From positions 186,001 through 250,000 of the forward strand of contig NZ_QRDZ01000008.1 in the NCBI RefSeq assembly GCF_003386235.1: a stretch of DNA of 64,000 bases, read 5' to 3'. Below, piece after piece: positions 10,451-20,229 of the stretch; position 1 is the stretch's first letter, and the number at the start of each line of letters is the position of its first letter. Source of the DNA: Cohnella phaseoli (GTDB lineage Bacteria > Bacillota > Bacilli > Paenibacillales > Paenibacillaceae). The notes under the pieces were generated by a model. It was not told the DNA's origin. It was given only the letters and a program-made list of their open reading frames with translations, and did not search any database. The position numbers were made by a program, and so were the translations under genes.

Positions 10451-10894
10451 TCATTCCTCCACAACTTGTACGCTTAATGTGCCCTTTACGTCCGGATACA
10501 GTTTCACAGTGACTTTCGTTACGCCAAGCGCCCGAATCGGCTCTTCAAGTTCGATTTTCCGTTTGTCGACGGATATCTTCTGCTGCTCCAGCGCTTCCGA
10601 GATTTGCTTGCTCGTGATGGCGCCGAACAAACGACCGCCCTCTCCCGCCTTCGCCTTAATCACAAGAGTCAACTCGCTTAAGCGCGCAGCCAGCTCCTGA
10701 GCTTCCTTCTTCTCGTTGTCCTTCTTCTTCTGCGCCGATGCTACTTGCTGGTTCAACGTCTTCTTGGCGCCTTCGGTAGCGATCTGAACGACGCCCTTCG
10801 GCAGCAGGAAGTTGCGCGCATAGCCTTCCGACACCTCTTTGATCTCGCCTTTCTTTCCTTGACCCTTCACGTCCTGTAAGAAAATAACCTTCAT
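10451..10894 (-). CDS. rplI: 50S ribosomal protein L9
   Basis: Large-subunit protein of 147 residues that binds 23S rRNA near the L1 stalk. The N-terminal RNA-binding domain begins [34 protein letters not shown], then a long charged connecting helix and a C-terminal domain. The start overlaps the gdpP stop by four bases (ATGA), so the genes are coupled. The gdpP–rplI–dnaB order is conserved in Bacillales. Confidence 0.98.
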   Translation of the reverse strand: MKVIFLQDVKGQGKKGEIKEVSEGYARNFLLPKGVVQIATEGAKKTLNQQVASAQKKKDNEKKEAQELAARLSELTLVIKAKAGEGGRLFGAITSKQISEALEQQKISVDKRKIELEEPIRALGVTKVTVKLYPDVKGTLSVQVVEE

Positions 10895-12855
10895 TCGAAT
10901 AACCCCTCTTCCTTTTCAAGTTCTTCTAACACTTGCTTAAGCTTGCCGGCGACTTCCGAAATCGTGCCCTGCATCTGCGCGGCGGCATTGGTGAAATGGC
11001 CGCCGCCGCCCAGTCGCTCCATAACGATTTGAACGTTGATCTGTCCCAAAGACCGGGCGCTGATGCCGACGAGCCCGTCCGGCCTCGTCCCGATGACGAA
11101 GGAAGCCTTGATCCCCGTCATATTGAGCAGCGTATCCGCCGCTTGCGCGATTAACAGCTGCGGCACTTGCTTGCCGGAATCGGCCGCCGCGATCGCGATG
11201 CAGTTGCGGAACGTCTCCGCGTGGCGAATCAGCTCCGCTTTGCGAATGTATTCGTCCAGGTCCTCCTTCAGCATCCGCTGAATGAGCGCCGAATCGGCGC
11301 CGTTGCGACGGAGGAAGGAAGCGGCCTCGAACGTGCGCGAGCCCGTGCGGAAAGCGAAGCTCTTCGTGTCGACCGTGATGCCCGCCAGCAGAGCCGTGGC
11401 CTCCCGCATGTCGAGTACGACGCGTTCGTGGATATACTGCAGCAGCTCGGTAACCAGCTCGCACGTAGACGAGGCGTAAGGCTCCATGTAGACAAGCACG
11501 GCGTCGTCGATAAACTCCTCGCTGCGCCGATGATGGTCGACGATGACGATACGCTCCGTCGCCTGCAGCAGCCGGGGCTCCGCAACCATCGTCGCGCGAT
11601 GAGTATCCACGACGACGGCAAGCGAGCGTTTGCTGATCAGGTTAAGGGCCTGTTCCGGAGAGACGAACCTCTTCGTCAGCTTCTCGTCTTCCTTCAACAT
11701 GTCCATCATTCGCTGAATCGAAGGATTGACGCCCTCAAGCACGATGTAGGCTTCTCTGCCGTACAGCTGCGCCGCCTTGAGCACCCCGATCGCCGCGCCG
11801 ATCGCATCCATATCCGGCTGCTTGTGGCCCATGACGATGATGTTGTCGCTTTCCTTCATCAGATCTCGCAGCGCATGAGCGATGACTCGAGCCCGGACCC
11901 TGGTCCGTTTCTCCACCGCATTGCTCTTGCCGCCGTAGAAGCTCTGACGCTGTCCGAACTTGACGACCGCCTGATCGCCGCCTCTTCCGAGAGCGATATC
12001 CAAGCTGCCCTGAACGAGATGTCCGAGCTCGTTCACGTCGTCCGACCCGGATGCGAAACCGATGCTCAGCGTCATTGGCAGCTTCTGCTCGATCGTGATC
12101 TCTCTCACGTCATCCAGAAGCTCAAACCGGGACTGCTCCAACGCCTTCAAGGTTCCCTGCTTCGTAATGACCATATAGCGATCCGAGGACAGACGGCGCA
12201 GCAGCAAGCCGTATTTCAGCGCCCATTCGTTGATCTCGCCGGTTACCTTGGATAGCATAAGCGCTCGCTGCTGTTCATCCATGCCTTGGGCAACCTCTTC
12301 GAGATTGTCCATCATGACGATGCCAAGCGCCAGCTTCTCTTCCTCGTACCGCTTCTTCAACGTTGAACGATCGGTGATGTCCACGACGTACAGCACCCGT
12401 TCGCTCATTTTCAGCTGAAGCTCGTATACTCGCCCGTTGATCGTAATCTCATTCCCCGGCTCCTTATCCTTGCCCGCCGGCTGCAGCACGGGAAAGCTCG
12501 TGTGCAGCGACTCCCCGACGATGGACGATTTTCCGACAACCGTTGAGATAAATCCGTTATGCCATTGTATTTCGTTGTCCTCGTCAAAGATCACGATGCC
12601 GATGGGAAGATGGCTGATCACGTCGTTGCCTACGCTCTTGATCCGATAGGACAGCGTAAGCACGTAGTCGTCCAGATCCTTCCGAAAAGCCTTCTCCGCC
12701 ATGATTCCATATACGGCGACGATCCCGCCCAGCATTAGCCCCAGTAAGCCAAGAAGCCACTGATACCAGGCGAGAACGACGGTCATCATGAATATCAGCA
12801 CCAGCGCCCAGACAATATGCATGCCATGCCAGCGCTGCACGAGAAACTTGGGCAT
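10891..12855 (-). CDS. gdpP: Cyclic-di-AMP phosphodiesterase
   Basis: Membrane-bound enzyme that hydrolyses c-di-AMP to pApA, setting the level of a second messenger for potassium and cell-wall homeostasis. The 654 residues show two membrane helices (about 12–50), a PAS domain (about 80–150), a degenerate GGDEF domain (about 175–300), a DHH domain with [11 protein letters not shown] (near 340) and VDHHRRS (near 440), and a DHHA1 domain with [10 protein letters not shown] (near 618). All metal-binding motifs of the DHH/DHHA1 part are present. The degenerate GGDEF is normal for GdpP/YybT. Confidence 0.97.
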   Translation of the reverse strand: MPKFLVQRWHGMHIVWALVLIFMMTVVLAWYQWLLGLLGLMLGGIVAVYGIMAEKAFRKDLDDYVLTLSYRIKSVGNDVISHLPIGIVIFDEDNEIQWHNGFISTVVGKSSIVGESLHTSFPVLQPAGKDKEPGNEITINGRVYELQLKMSERVLYVVDITDRSTLKKRYEEEKLALGIVMMDNLEEVAQGMDEQQRALMLSKVTGEINEWALKYGLLLRRLSSDRYMVITKQGTLKALEQSRFELLDDVREITIEQKLPMTLSIGFASGSDDVNELGHLVQGSLDIALGRGGDQAVVKFGQRQSFYGGKSNAVEKRTRVRARVIAHALRDLMKESDNIIVMGHKQPDMDAIGAAIGVLKAAQLYGREAYIVLEGVNPSIQRMMDMLKEDEKLTKRFVSPEQALNLISKRSLAVVVDTHRATMVAEPRLLQATERIVIVDHHRRSEEFIDDAVLVYMEPYASSTCELVTELLQYIHERVVLDMREATALLAGITVDTKSFAFRTGSRTFEAASFLRRNGADSALIQRMLKEDLDEYIRKAELIRHAETFRNCIAIAAADSGKQVPQLLIAQAADTLLNMTGIKASFVIGTRPDGLVGISARSLGQINVQIVMERLGGGGHFTNAAAQMQGTISEVAGKLKQVLEELEKEEGLFE

Positions 12856-12923
12856 ATCCGCTCCGCTCCCGTCCTAATGTTTATCGGATGAACAGCCCTT
12901 GCGGGCCTGCCCATTCGACGAAC

Positions 12924-13928
12924 CTATTTCTCAAAATATTTCCTTATAGGAAACGCCGTGTCCAACAGCCCGATGATAAACGCGTGAGGAATTAACAGCA
13001 CTGGCACACACAGCAACAGAGAAATCGCCCTCGGCCATTTCTTGAGGTCCGATAGGAAGAAGACGAAACCGATCGTCTGGGCCACGAACGCAAATTCCAA
13101 AATCGGAATCAGGTTTATGGAGGCGATCCACCAATAGCCGCTGGATTCCTCCGACATCGCACTGACCGCAATGATCGCGATGGCGAAGTACAGCACAAGG
13201 CTCTTCGGAAGCTTCCATGTCTTAGCTTGGGGCAGCGCCGGCGCGTCGAACGACACGCTGCGCAGCGCAAGTCGCGATAATGCATGCGCAATTACGGCTA
13301 GAAAGAAGGTCACGAAGAACAGCAGCATAGGAAGGGCCGACATGATCAGGCTGCTACTCGCAGCTGCCACCTCGGCGGCCCATCCCGTCTCGCTCAGATG
13401 ACCCATCCCCAGGTTCGCCGCTATCATCGATCGGATCAGGTTGCTGAATTCGGTTGCCGACTCCGCGACCCAGCCCGACTCGATCAGACCTGCCGGCTCG
13501 AGTTGTTGGAAATATGTTGTTATCATCGAAGTCAATTGAGCCTTGATATCGATATCGAACATCACGGTAAGCAGGACGAGCTCAAGCAACAGCTGACCAA
13601 GAATAAGAACAAACGCTGCCGTCACCGCGGCTTTGGCCGACCTTGCCCGCTTGTACAGATGTCCCATTGCGGCTGCCGGAACGAGGAGCAATAACGCTAA
13701 CGTAATTACCCACGGTTCCAATTCCCCCGACAATAAGAAAACGGCGGCTCCAATCGGAACAAGGTGTAGGACGAACGATTTCAAATCCAACATCGTATAT
13801 AAAACGACGAAGGGCGTCATGATGAGAAATACGGTAAAAAAACCTAAAGGCGTTGCCAAAGTCAGCAACAGCATTGCGGCCGCTGCACTCCATGCCAGCG
13901 ACTTCCAGCTTATCTTCAAACGATTCAC
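12924..13928 (-). CDS. YybS-family (DUF2232) multi-pass membrane protein
   Basis: A 334-residue protein with about eight hydrophobic segments and little else, matching the DUF2232/YybS family found upstream of gdpP in Bacillales. Its biochemical role is not established; the fold has been related to ECF-transporter S-components in family descriptions. The GTG start overlaps the stop codon of the MazG-like gene (GTGA). A 68-bp gap separates it from gdpP. Confidence 0.85.
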   Translation of the reverse strand: MNRLKISWKSLAWSAAAAMLLLTLATPLGFFTVFLIMTPFVVLYTMLDLKSFVLHLVPIGAAVFLLSGELEPWVITLALLLLVPAAAMGHLYKRARSAKAAVTAAFVLILGQLLLELVLLTVMFDIDIKAQLTSMITTYFQQLEPAGLIESGWVAESATEFSNLIRSMIAANLGMGHLSETGWAAEVAAASSSLIMSALPMLLFFVTFFLAVIAHALSRLALRSVSFDAPALPQAKTWKLPKSLVLYFAIAIIAVSAMSEESSGYWWIASINLIPILEFAFVAQTIGFVFFLSDLKKWPRAISLLLCVPVLLIPHAFIIGLLDTAFPIRKYFEK

Positions 13929-14227
13929 CTCTTGCGGATATGTTCGGACAGCTCGGACAAATCCTTGTATTGATCCTCCAGCTGGTGTCCTTCCTGTCTC
14001 AATCGGGCAAGCTTGTCCGCAATGGCGTTATCCAGATCCCGATAAGGAATGCCGAGTCTTCGGCCCAAAATGTAAGAGCTGGCGATCAGCCCGGCCAGAC
14101 CATCTATGACCCGTGACGTGCTCCCATCCCACATTCCCTTAAACAAACGGGACATTTGGTCTACGACTTCGGTCTTCAGCCATTCGATCATGCGTGTTCG
14201 AGTTGCTACGTCCAGATCTCGTTCCAT
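13925..14227 (-). CDS. MazG-like family protein
   Basis: A 100-residue, mostly helical cytoplasmic protein related to MazG nucleotide pyrophosphohydrolases. The EExxE metal motif of active MazG is not evident, so hydrolase activity should not be assumed. It is the first gene behind a good promoter and probably leads a transcript through yybS, gdpP, rplI and dnaB. Function unknown. Confidence 0.8.
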   Translation of the reverse strand: MERDLDVATRTRMIEWLKTEVVDQMSRLFKGMWDGSTSRVIDGLAGLIASSYILGRRLGIPYRDLDNAIADKLARLRQEGHQLEDQYKDLSELSEHIRKR

Positions 14228-14290
14228 CGCTATTCCTCCTATGCTCTTCGACTGTACCTGGGTGCATAAGTCCGGAAAGCTGCAAATTCC

Positions 14291-14321
14291 ATTATATCAT
14301 AACTCCCGCTTCCTCCGGCAA
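14291..14321 (-). promoter_or_regulatory. Extended -10 promoter for MazG-like–yybS–gdpP–rplI–dnaB
   Basis: On the minus strand, TGATATAAT (-10 TATAAT at 14291–14296 with the extended TGA) has a weak -35 TTGCCG (14316–14321) 19 bp upstream. It lies about 63 bp before the MazG-like ATG. Confidence 0.65.
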
Positions 14322-14331
14322 GCAATAGACA

Positions 14332-14367
14332 GAGAACCCGGGTGCGGCGAACGCAACCGGGTTCTCG
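14332..14367. terminator. Hairpin after the amidohydrolase gene
   Basis: Perfect 10-bp arms GAGAACCCGG and CCGGGTTCTC enclose a GC-rich inner stem. It follows the amidohydrolase stop codon. There is no strong T-run on either side, so it may act as a weak terminator or a 3' stabiliser. Confidence 0.55.
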
Positions 14368-14391
14368 ATATTTCCGCTATAGCTTGGAACT

Positions 14392-16383
14392 TTAGGCCTT
14401 CGCAAGCTTGTACGTTTGTCCGTCCTTCGTCAATTGCCAGCCATGAGCCTCTAGAGCCGACAGCGGTAAATAATTCCGCTCTCCGACGGACAGCAACTCG
14501 GTGCGACTGCCATCCTCCCATGCGAGCTGATGACCCCGCTCCAGAATCAACTCTCCGACGGCAGGCGCGGGCACATCCGCGTTGCCCGAGTCCGTCCCCG
14601 ACGCGACCGAACCCGAACGACCGGTCTTGTCCCACTGAACGGAATAGCCCTGTTCCTTCAAGGCCTCTACATCCACATAATTGGAGTCGCGATATTCCAG
14701 CAACGTCAGCTTGCTCTCGTCCCAGACGAGGGCAGGTCCGCCGCTCTTCACCCGTACGAATTCGCTCTTGATCGGCTGGCCGACGCGGATTTTCTTATTA
14801 ATTCCATCCTGATCCAGCGCTACCTGGCCGTTAACCAGCACATACTCGATGCCGGCGGATACGATCTCCGGCTTGGCTACCGTCGATTGGTCGCTGATCT
14901 TGTCGTAGTCGAACACCACGATGTCGGCGTCCATTCCCTTAGCGATGCGCCCTTTCTTCTTCAAGGCGGGCGCCTGCTTCTCCAGCCGCTGCGCGGGCAG
15001 AAGGGACATCTTGGCGATCGCGTCCGACAGCGAGATGACCTGCTGCTCGCGAACGTAAAGGCCGACCGTTCTGGCGAACGTGCCGGACGCGCGCGGATGG
15101 TTGTTAAAGCCCGGCTCCAGAATCGCGTCGCTGCCGATCATGACATACGGAGCCTTGAGCGAGTCGATGACGTCCTGCTTCGGAATGGCGTAAGCGACCG
15201 CCAGCTTGCCTTCCTTCTGGTACTTGCGGAACGTCTCCTTCGTCAGCCGCTCCTCCGTGCCGGCGATCTGCAGATCCTCATAGGAAATGCGGAAGCGTTC
15301 CTGCCAGCCCTCGTCGAACCGTGCCGAATTCAAGTACGTTCCCCAGTAATCGTAAGGATAGATGCAGGAGGTAATATCCAGCCCCTCCGCGATCGCGTCC
15401 TCCACCATCTTCAGCGATTGCTGCATCGAGAACGTGCCGCCGGTGCTGTTGATATGATCGATATGTACAGCAGCCCCCGAGGCGCGGGCATAGCCGATCA
15501 GTTCGTTAAGCGCGTCGATGTTCGTGCCCGGCTCTTCCATGTCCGAATATCTGGCGTGAAAATAAACCGGAACGTTATACTCATGCGCCAGCTTCATCAA
15601 CGGCAAGATTTCCTTGTCGTTAACGCCCGGCACGTACTCGAGGCTGAACGAAATACCGAGCACGCCGTTATTCAGCGCGCGCTCCGCTTGGTCTACAAGC
15701 TTCTGCGTCTGCTCCGGCTTGGCCGTATCGTAACGGCTCAGCTTGAACTGATTGCGCGCTTGGGTGTAGAAGAACGACGCCCCGAAATGCACGGGAGGCT
15801 TGTCCCTCTCATAGTAGGGATACCACTTCTCCGGGCTGGCGGTTCCGCCGTGCATGGCGATGTTCGCCGTTACGCCGTCGGCGATCTTGTTCCAGACCCC
15901 GACCGGGTTCGGATCGTAGGACAGATTGTCGATAAAGCCCGGCGCGACGACAAGTCCTGTCGCATCGATGACCCGTTCGCCCTTCAGCTTCTGGTCCGTA
16001 ACGAGCATGATCCGGCCGTCCTGCACGGCTACGTTCAGACCTTCACGATCCAGCTTCGTCTCGGGATTGATCACGCGCCCGTTCTCGATCACAATATCGT
16101 AGGTCTGCTCCAGCTCGGAGGAGGTCGGCGTATCGATCTCTCCCGCAGCTTCTTCTGCCGGCTGAGAAGCGGACGGACTCGCAGAGCCGTTGCCAGACTC
16201 CGTCGAAGAGCTTGAGGCGGTTCCGCCTTTTGTGGCGGAAGGGGAAACAGACGGCCCCGCGTCGCTTCCGTCCTTGAGCAGGGCGGAAGCGGCCCAGATG
16301 CCGCCTGCGATAAAAAGAGCCAAAACTGAGATCATAATTGGAAAAATCCTGCGATTTCGTGATTTGCGCCGACTGTTCGTCAT
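14392..16383 (-). CDS. Membrane-anchored D-aminoacylase-like amidohydrolase with altered metal site
   Basis: A 663-residue protein with an N-terminal membrane anchor (about residues 12–35), a Ser/Gly/Pro linker, an amidohydrolase domain (about 92–560) and a C-terminal module ending in a copper-amine-oxidase-N-like stalk domain. Family marks of N-acyl-D-amino-acid deacylases are visible: FHARYSD (near 276), HIDHINS (near 306), GSDAILEPG and HPRASGTFAR (near 418–432). The HxH of the usual PGFIDxHxH motif reads NLS (near 151), and the usual cysteine of the GVTT...CG stretch is replaced by histidine (AMHGG, near 177). Catalysis may be changed or lost. The anchor places it outside the cell. Confidence 0.8.
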   Translation of the reverse strand: MTNSRRKSRNRRIFPIMISVLALFIAGGIWAASALLKDGSDAGPSVSPSATKGGTASSSSTESGNGSASPSASQPAEEAAGEIDTPTSSELEQTYDIVIENGRVINPETKLDREGLNVAVQDGRIMLVTDQKLKGERVIDATGLVVAPGFIDNLSYDPNPVGVWNKIADGVTANIAMHGGTASPEKWYPYYERDKPPVHFGASFFYTQARNQFKLSRYDTAKPEQTQKLVDQAERALNNGVLGISFSLEYVPGVNDKEILPLMKLAHEYNVPVYFHARYSDMEEPGTNIDALNELIGYARASGAAVHIDHINSTGGTFSMQQSLKMVEDAIAEGLDITSCIYPYDYWGTYLNSARFDEGWQERFRISYEDLQIAGTEERLTKETFRKYQKEGKLAVAYAIPKQDVIDSLKAPYVMIGSDAILEPGFNNHPRASGTFARTVGLYVREQQVISLSDAIAKMSLLPAQRLEKQAPALKKKGRIAKGMDADIVVFDYDKISDQSTVAKPEIVSAGIEYVLVNGQVALDQDGINKKIRVGQPIKSEFVRVKSGGPALVWDESKLTLLEYRDSNYVDVEALKEQGYSVQWDKTGRSGSVASGTDSGNADVPAPAVGELILERGHQLAWEDGSRTELLSVGERNYLPLSALEAHGWQLTKDGQTYKLAKA

Positions 16384-16410
16384 CGTTCCTCCGCGTTGTC
16401 CAATATTTTC

Positions 16411-16848
16411 CTAGGCTTCCCTTATCAAACTTTTTTCATGCGTCGCGGCAGTCAGCAACTTCTCGGTATAGTCGATAATGTCGCTGCGGCGCACGATGCC
16501 GATAAAGTGATTCATATCGTCCACGACCGGGACGAAGTTCTGCGTCTTCGCCAAAGAAATCAGATCCACCATATTCGCGTCGATGCGGACAGGCAAATTG
16601 TTCAATCTAAGCGGCACTTCGCCGAGCGGTACGCGATGGAGCTGATCGAAGCTCAAATCCGGATTCGCCTTCAAATACCAGAGCAAATCCCCTTCGGTAA
16701 CCGTCGCCTTATACTCGCCCTTCTCGCTGATGACGGGGACGGCCGTGTAACGATGACGTTCCATTCGCTCCAGCGTTTGGCGCAATGTCGCCTCTTCGCT
16801 GACGCTCACAACCTCTTGCTTAGGCAGTAAAAAAAACGCGATATTCAT
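16411..16848 (-). CDS. Stand-alone CBS-domain protein
   Basis: About 145 residues made almost entirely of two CBS motifs (about 10–65 and 80–140), which together form one adenosine-nucleotide-binding Bateman module. No catalytic or DNA-binding domain is attached, so it probably acts as a ligand-responsive partner of another protein. The ATG at 16848 has AAGGAGGAAATT before it; an upstream extension of 15 codons has no such site. A promoter with TGATATAAT lies 55 bp upstream. Confidence 0.85.
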   Translation of the reverse strand: MNIAFFLLPKQEVVSVSEEATLRQTLERMERHRYTAVPVISEKGEYKATVTEGDLLWYLKANPDLSFDQLHRVPLGEVPLRLNNLPVRIDANMVDLISLAKTQNFVPVVDDMNHFIGIVRRSDIIDYTEKLLTAATHEKSLIREA

Positions 16849-16902
16849 AATTTCCTCCTTCGCAGTAACGAAAGACCCGCGAATTCCAAGCACGGTATTA
16901 TC

Positions 16903-16930
16903 ATTATATCACGGCAAGCCGATGCGTCAC
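16903..16930 (-). promoter_or_regulatory. Promoter of the CBS-domain gene
   Basis: TATAAT (16903–16908) with extended TGA is present on the minus strand; the -35 (GTGACG, about 16925–16930) is poor. It lies about 55 bp before the ATG. Confidence 0.5.
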
Positions 16931-16956
16931 CATGTCACTTGACGCTTTTTGTCCGA

Positions 16957-17985
16957 TTACAGCGAACGGTCGGGAGAAGCGGAGGCGGACTCCGCATTCT
17001 CCTGATCCGGAACGGTCAGTCCGCTTTCCGGCGTACTCGGATCGAGCCACGACGCGATCGTCTCGCGCACCGCGGCCAGATCGTCCTCGTCTCCGACGAA
17101 ATACCACAGGTTCTGCGATCCCATTCGTTTGCCTTCGCCTTTGAGCGTGTAGCTTTGGATCTCATGGCCGGCTTGCAGAAACTTCTTGGCTAACTCGTTC
17201 ATGGAAGACGGCGGCAGATCGGTCTGGAAGTTGTCGCCGACAATGTCCAGAACCTCCGGGATTTTGTTCCATTGCTGCAGCGACGAAGCCTTGCTAATCA
17301 ATTCCTCCAGGAACACGCGGTTGCGCGAAGTGCGAGCCATATCCCCGCCGGCGTCCTCGCGATAGCGGACATAGTTCAACGCCTCGACTCCCGAATAGTT
17401 GTCCTTGTTCGCCTTGACCGTAAACTTCTCATGATCGGCGCCTTTATTAACAATATCTTTGCCGATGGGCAGGTGGATGCCGCCAAGCGTATCGACAACC
17501 TTCACGAAGCCTTGAAAATTAATGGAAGCGTAGTGGTCGATCTTCGCATCCAGCAACTTCTCGACGCTGTTCACTGCCATTTCCGCTCCGCCGAATGCGT
17601 AAGCATGCGTGATTTTATCCTTTGAATCCCTGCCTACAATATCGGCATACGTGTCGCGCGGAATAGAAACCATAAGAACGTTGCCGTCTCCCGGTCGCAC
17701 GACCGTATAGATCAGCGTATCCGAGCGACCGCGTTCCTTCGCCCTCGCGTCTACGCCCATCAGCAGCATGCTGAACGGCTCCTCGACTACCGGTTTTTCG
17801 ACGACCGGACGATTGGTTAACGGTTGATACGAATTCGCAAAGCTCGATTCTACTTTATCCGACAAAAAAATATCATACCCGATCGCCGATAAGGCTCCCC
17901 GGTTCGCATAGCCGACGCCCGCCAGGACGATCAGCAGCGCGGCCGATACGGCGACAATCTTGTGCCAACGACGCCACTTGCTCAT
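16957..17985 (-). CDS. LytR-CpsA-Psr (LCP) family cell-wall polymer ligase
   Basis: A 342-residue membrane-anchored enzyme: one N-terminal helix (about residues 8–27), then an extracytoplasmic LCP domain (about 75–235) beginning LLMGVDARAKERGRSDTLIY. The family transfers teichoic acid or capsule precursors from lipid carrier to peptidoglycan. The conserved arginines (RSDT, ARTSRNRVFLEEL) that bind the lipid pyrophosphate are present. The C-terminal tail (residues about 315–342) is Ser/Pro/Glu rich. It stands alone, so its polymer is not known. Confidence 0.92.
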   Translation of the reverse strand: MSKWRRWHKIVAVSAALLIVLAGVGYANRGALSAIGYDIFLSDKVESSFANSYQPLTNRPVVEKPVVEEPFSMLLMGVDARAKERGRSDTLIYTVVRPGDGNVLMVSIPRDTYADIVGRDSKDKITHAYAFGGAEMAVNSVEKLLDAKIDHYASINFQGFVKVVDTLGGIHLPIGKDIVNKGADHEKFTVKANKDNYSGVEALNYVRYREDAGGDMARTSRNRVFLEELISKASSLQQWNKIPEVLDIVGDNFQTDLPPSSMNELAKKFLQAGHEIQSYTLKGEGKRMGSQNLWYFVGDEDDLAAVRETIASWLDPSTPESGLTVPDQENAESASASPDRSL

Positions 17986-18270
17986 ACAACCTCTCTCCTT
18001 CTCCTGCTTGTTTGAGTCTATTTGGTCTATATCTCTCTTTGTTCTGCTAGACCCCTAATATACGATGCTCGAATATGAATTGTTACATAGAAACCTTAAA
18101 CTTTCATGAAATCGATTGAATCATTTCCACGGGTGCCAGCAGTCCCCTCTCTTTCCGGCGAGTGTCGCCCCCGACTAAAGTACGGGCTTCGGACTCATCC
18201 GGAGGCCATTTTTCGACTCGGTCACGCCCGGTATACTTCAATTCATGCGCAATACTTTGAGGAGGATTGA

Positions 18271-19197
18271 ATGAGGATGAATGAAGCCGTCCTGCAGCTT
18301 CGCAACGTAACGAAAACCATCGGCAGACGGACAATCGTAAACGATCTGTCGTTCGATATTCCCGCCGGTGAAGTGTTCGGGTTTCTCGGACCGAACGGCG
18401 CGGGCAAAACGACGACAATCCGCATGATTGTCGGCCTGATCTCGATGACGAAAGGCGAAATTACCGTTAAAGGCGTGTCCGTTCGCAAGCAGTTCGAGCA
18501 AGCCATGACTCATATCGGAGCAATCGTTGAAAATCCGGAAATGTACAAATTTCTGACCGGTTACCAGAATCTCGTGCACTTCGCGCGGCGCCACTCCGGC
18601 GTCACCAAGCAGCGGATCGACGAAGTCGTTCAGTTGCTCGGCCTGCAAAATCGCATCCACGAGAAAGTAAAGCGTTATTCCTTGGGCATGCGTCAACGTC
18701 TTGGCGTGGCTCAAGCCATTCTACACAAGCCGTCCGTGCTCATTCTCGACGAGCCGACGAACGGTCTCGATCCGGCAGGCATTCGCGAGCTTCGCGATTA
18801 CTTGCGCAAGCTGAGCCAGGAGGAAGGACTATCCGTTATCGTCTCCTCTCATCTGCTGTCGGAGATGGAGCTGATGTGCGACCGGGTGGCGATCATTCAA
18901 GGCGGCAAGCTGATTGATGTCCGCTCCCTGCAAGAGGCGAAGAACTCGGTTCAGACCAAGATTGTCATCGAATCAAGCGACATCGAATCCGCCCACCGGC
19001 TGCTGTCCGGAGCGTTTAATCACCAAGGCGTCGAACTTATCGGAGATCGGATCGAGATTACGGCCGACCGCAGCCTCATCCCGGATGTGGCGCGGCTGCT
19101 GGTGAAAGCCGGCTTGGACGTCTACGGCATTCATGCCGCTCAGCGTTCGCTGGAGGATCAGTTCATAGAGATTACCGGAGGTGAGATGGTTGTCTAG
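18271..19197 (+). CDS. ABC transporter ATP-binding protein (BcrA type)
   Basis: A 308-residue ATPase of the bacitracin-resistance/ABC-2 export class. Walker A GPNGAGKTT (near residue 43), signature YSLGMRQRLG (near 136) and Walker B LILDEPTNGLDP (near 157) are intact; the last ~90 residues form the extra domain of this class. AGGAGG stands five bases before the ATG. The stop codon lies inside the start region of the permease gene. Such pairs export peptides or lipids or resist antibiotics; no linked sensor or resistance gene narrows it. Confidence 0.92.
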   Translation: MRMNEAVLQLRNVTKTIGRRTIVNDLSFDIPAGEVFGFLGPNGAGKTTTIRMIVGLISMTKGEITVKGVSVRKQFEQAMTHIGAIVENPEMYKFLTGYQNLVHFARRHSGVTKQRIDEVVQLLGLQNRIHEKVKRYSLGMRQRLGVAQAILHKPSVLILDEPTNGLDPAGIRELRDYLRKLSQEEGLSVIVSSHLLSEMELMCDRVAIIQGGKLIDVRSLQEAKNSVQTKIVIESSDIESAHRLLSGAFNHQGVELIGDRIEITADRSLIPDVARLLVKAGLDVYGIHAAQRSLEDQFIEITGGEMVV

Positions 19198-20146
19198 TCT
19201 GGGGAATTTGATACGGAACGAAAATATGAAAATTTACCGCCGTCCCCGTACCTGGTTGATGATCGGCTTCCTTGTGCTCGCGATAGGGCTGATGAGCGGA
19301 TTGATGAAATGGGACGATAGCCGCAGCAGCCCGGACAACTGGCAGCAGAGTCTGACTCAGCAGAACGTTCAGTACCAGAAACAGTTGGCTGAGGACAAAA
19401 ATATGGACTCCGATTACAAGGAGTTTATAACGGACAAATTCAAGATCAATGAATATTATCTGGCCCACGACATGAATCCCTATGCTCTGTCTCTCTGGGA
19501 TTATGTCAACAGCTCGGCCTCCCTCATCCTACTGATCACAATTCTAACTGTCATCGTTGCGGCCGACATGATCGCCGCCGAGTTTACATGGGGGACGATC
19601 AAGCTGCTCCTTGTGGGCCCGGCGTCGCGCTCGAAGATTATGCTGGGCAAGTACATCTCTACGATGATGTTCGCCCTGTTGCTGCTCATTCTTGCATTTG
19701 TGGTTGCGTTCGCGGCCGGAGCCGCGCTGCAAGGCTTTGACGGGCTGGCCCATCCGCATCTGTCCGTCGGCGCGGACGGTCTCGTGCACGAAAACTCCAT
19801 GATCGTCAACGCCCTGCAAAAATACGGCTACGCCGTCGTCTCGCTGCTGATGTATGTCACGCTTGCCTTTATGATCTCCTCGGCATTCCGCAGCTCATCG
19901 ATGGCGATCGCCTTCTCGCTGCTGTTCATGCTCGTCGGCAATACCGTGACGATGCTGCTGAGCCGTTATGAGTGGTCGAAATACTTGCTGTTCGCCAATA
20001 CCGAGCTCTCTCAGTATTTGCCCGGCAATTCTCCGATTCGACCGGAGATGACGCTCGGCTTCTCGATCACGATGCTCGCCGCCTATTACGTCGTCTTCCA
20101 GATCGTCGCGTGGACGCTGTTCACTAAGCGCGATGTGGCGGCATAA
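19190..20146 (+). CDS. ABC-2 type transporter permease
   Basis: Membrane partner of the preceding ATPase, about 318 residues. One helix follows a basic N-terminus, then an extracellular stretch (about residues 40–90) and five further helices. A TTG start at 19190 is preferred: it lies eight bases after GGAGG (19177–19181) and overlaps the ATPase stop. The GTG at 19181 would sit on top of that ribosome-binding site. Substrate unknown. Confidence 0.88.
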   Translation: MSSLGNLIRNENMKIYRRPRTWLMIGFLVLAIGLMSGLMKWDDSRSSPDNWQQSLTQQNVQYQKQLAEDKNMDSDYKEFITDKFKINEYYLAHDMNPYALSLWDYVNSSASLILLITILTVIVAADMIAAEFTWGTIKLLLVGPASRSKIMLGKYISTMMFALLLLILAFVVAFAAGAALQGFDGLAHPHLSVGADGLVHENSMIVNALQKYGYAVVSLLMYVTLAFMISSAFRSSSMAIAFSLLFMLVGNTVTMLLSRYEWSKYLLFANTELSQYLPGNSPIRPEMTLGFSITMLAAYYVVFQIVAWTLFTKRDVAA

Positions 20147-20154
20147 ACCTGACA

Positions 20155-20187
20155 AAACCCGTCGGCACGTTAATGTCCGACGGGTTT
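20155..20187. terminator. Bidirectional terminator between convergent genes
   Basis: Perfect 11-bp arms AAACCCGTCGG and CCGACGGGTTT enclose an 11-base loop. A- and T-runs flank it, so it can serve the permease gene (plus) and perhaps the sialidase-like gene (minus). Confidence 0.85.
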
Positions 20188-20229
20188 GCTTATTCCTGCC
20201 GCTCGAATCCTCCAAGGATCGGGCGCTTT

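Noticed and set aside
14530..16215. 561-codon plus-strand open frame
   Set aside because: Antisense shadow of the amidohydrolase gene caused by codon bias; Arg/Leu/Val-rich with no domain.
18104..18714. Minus-strand frames overlapping the ABC ATPase start
   Set aside because: They are antisense to the well-supported ATPase gene and show no family features.
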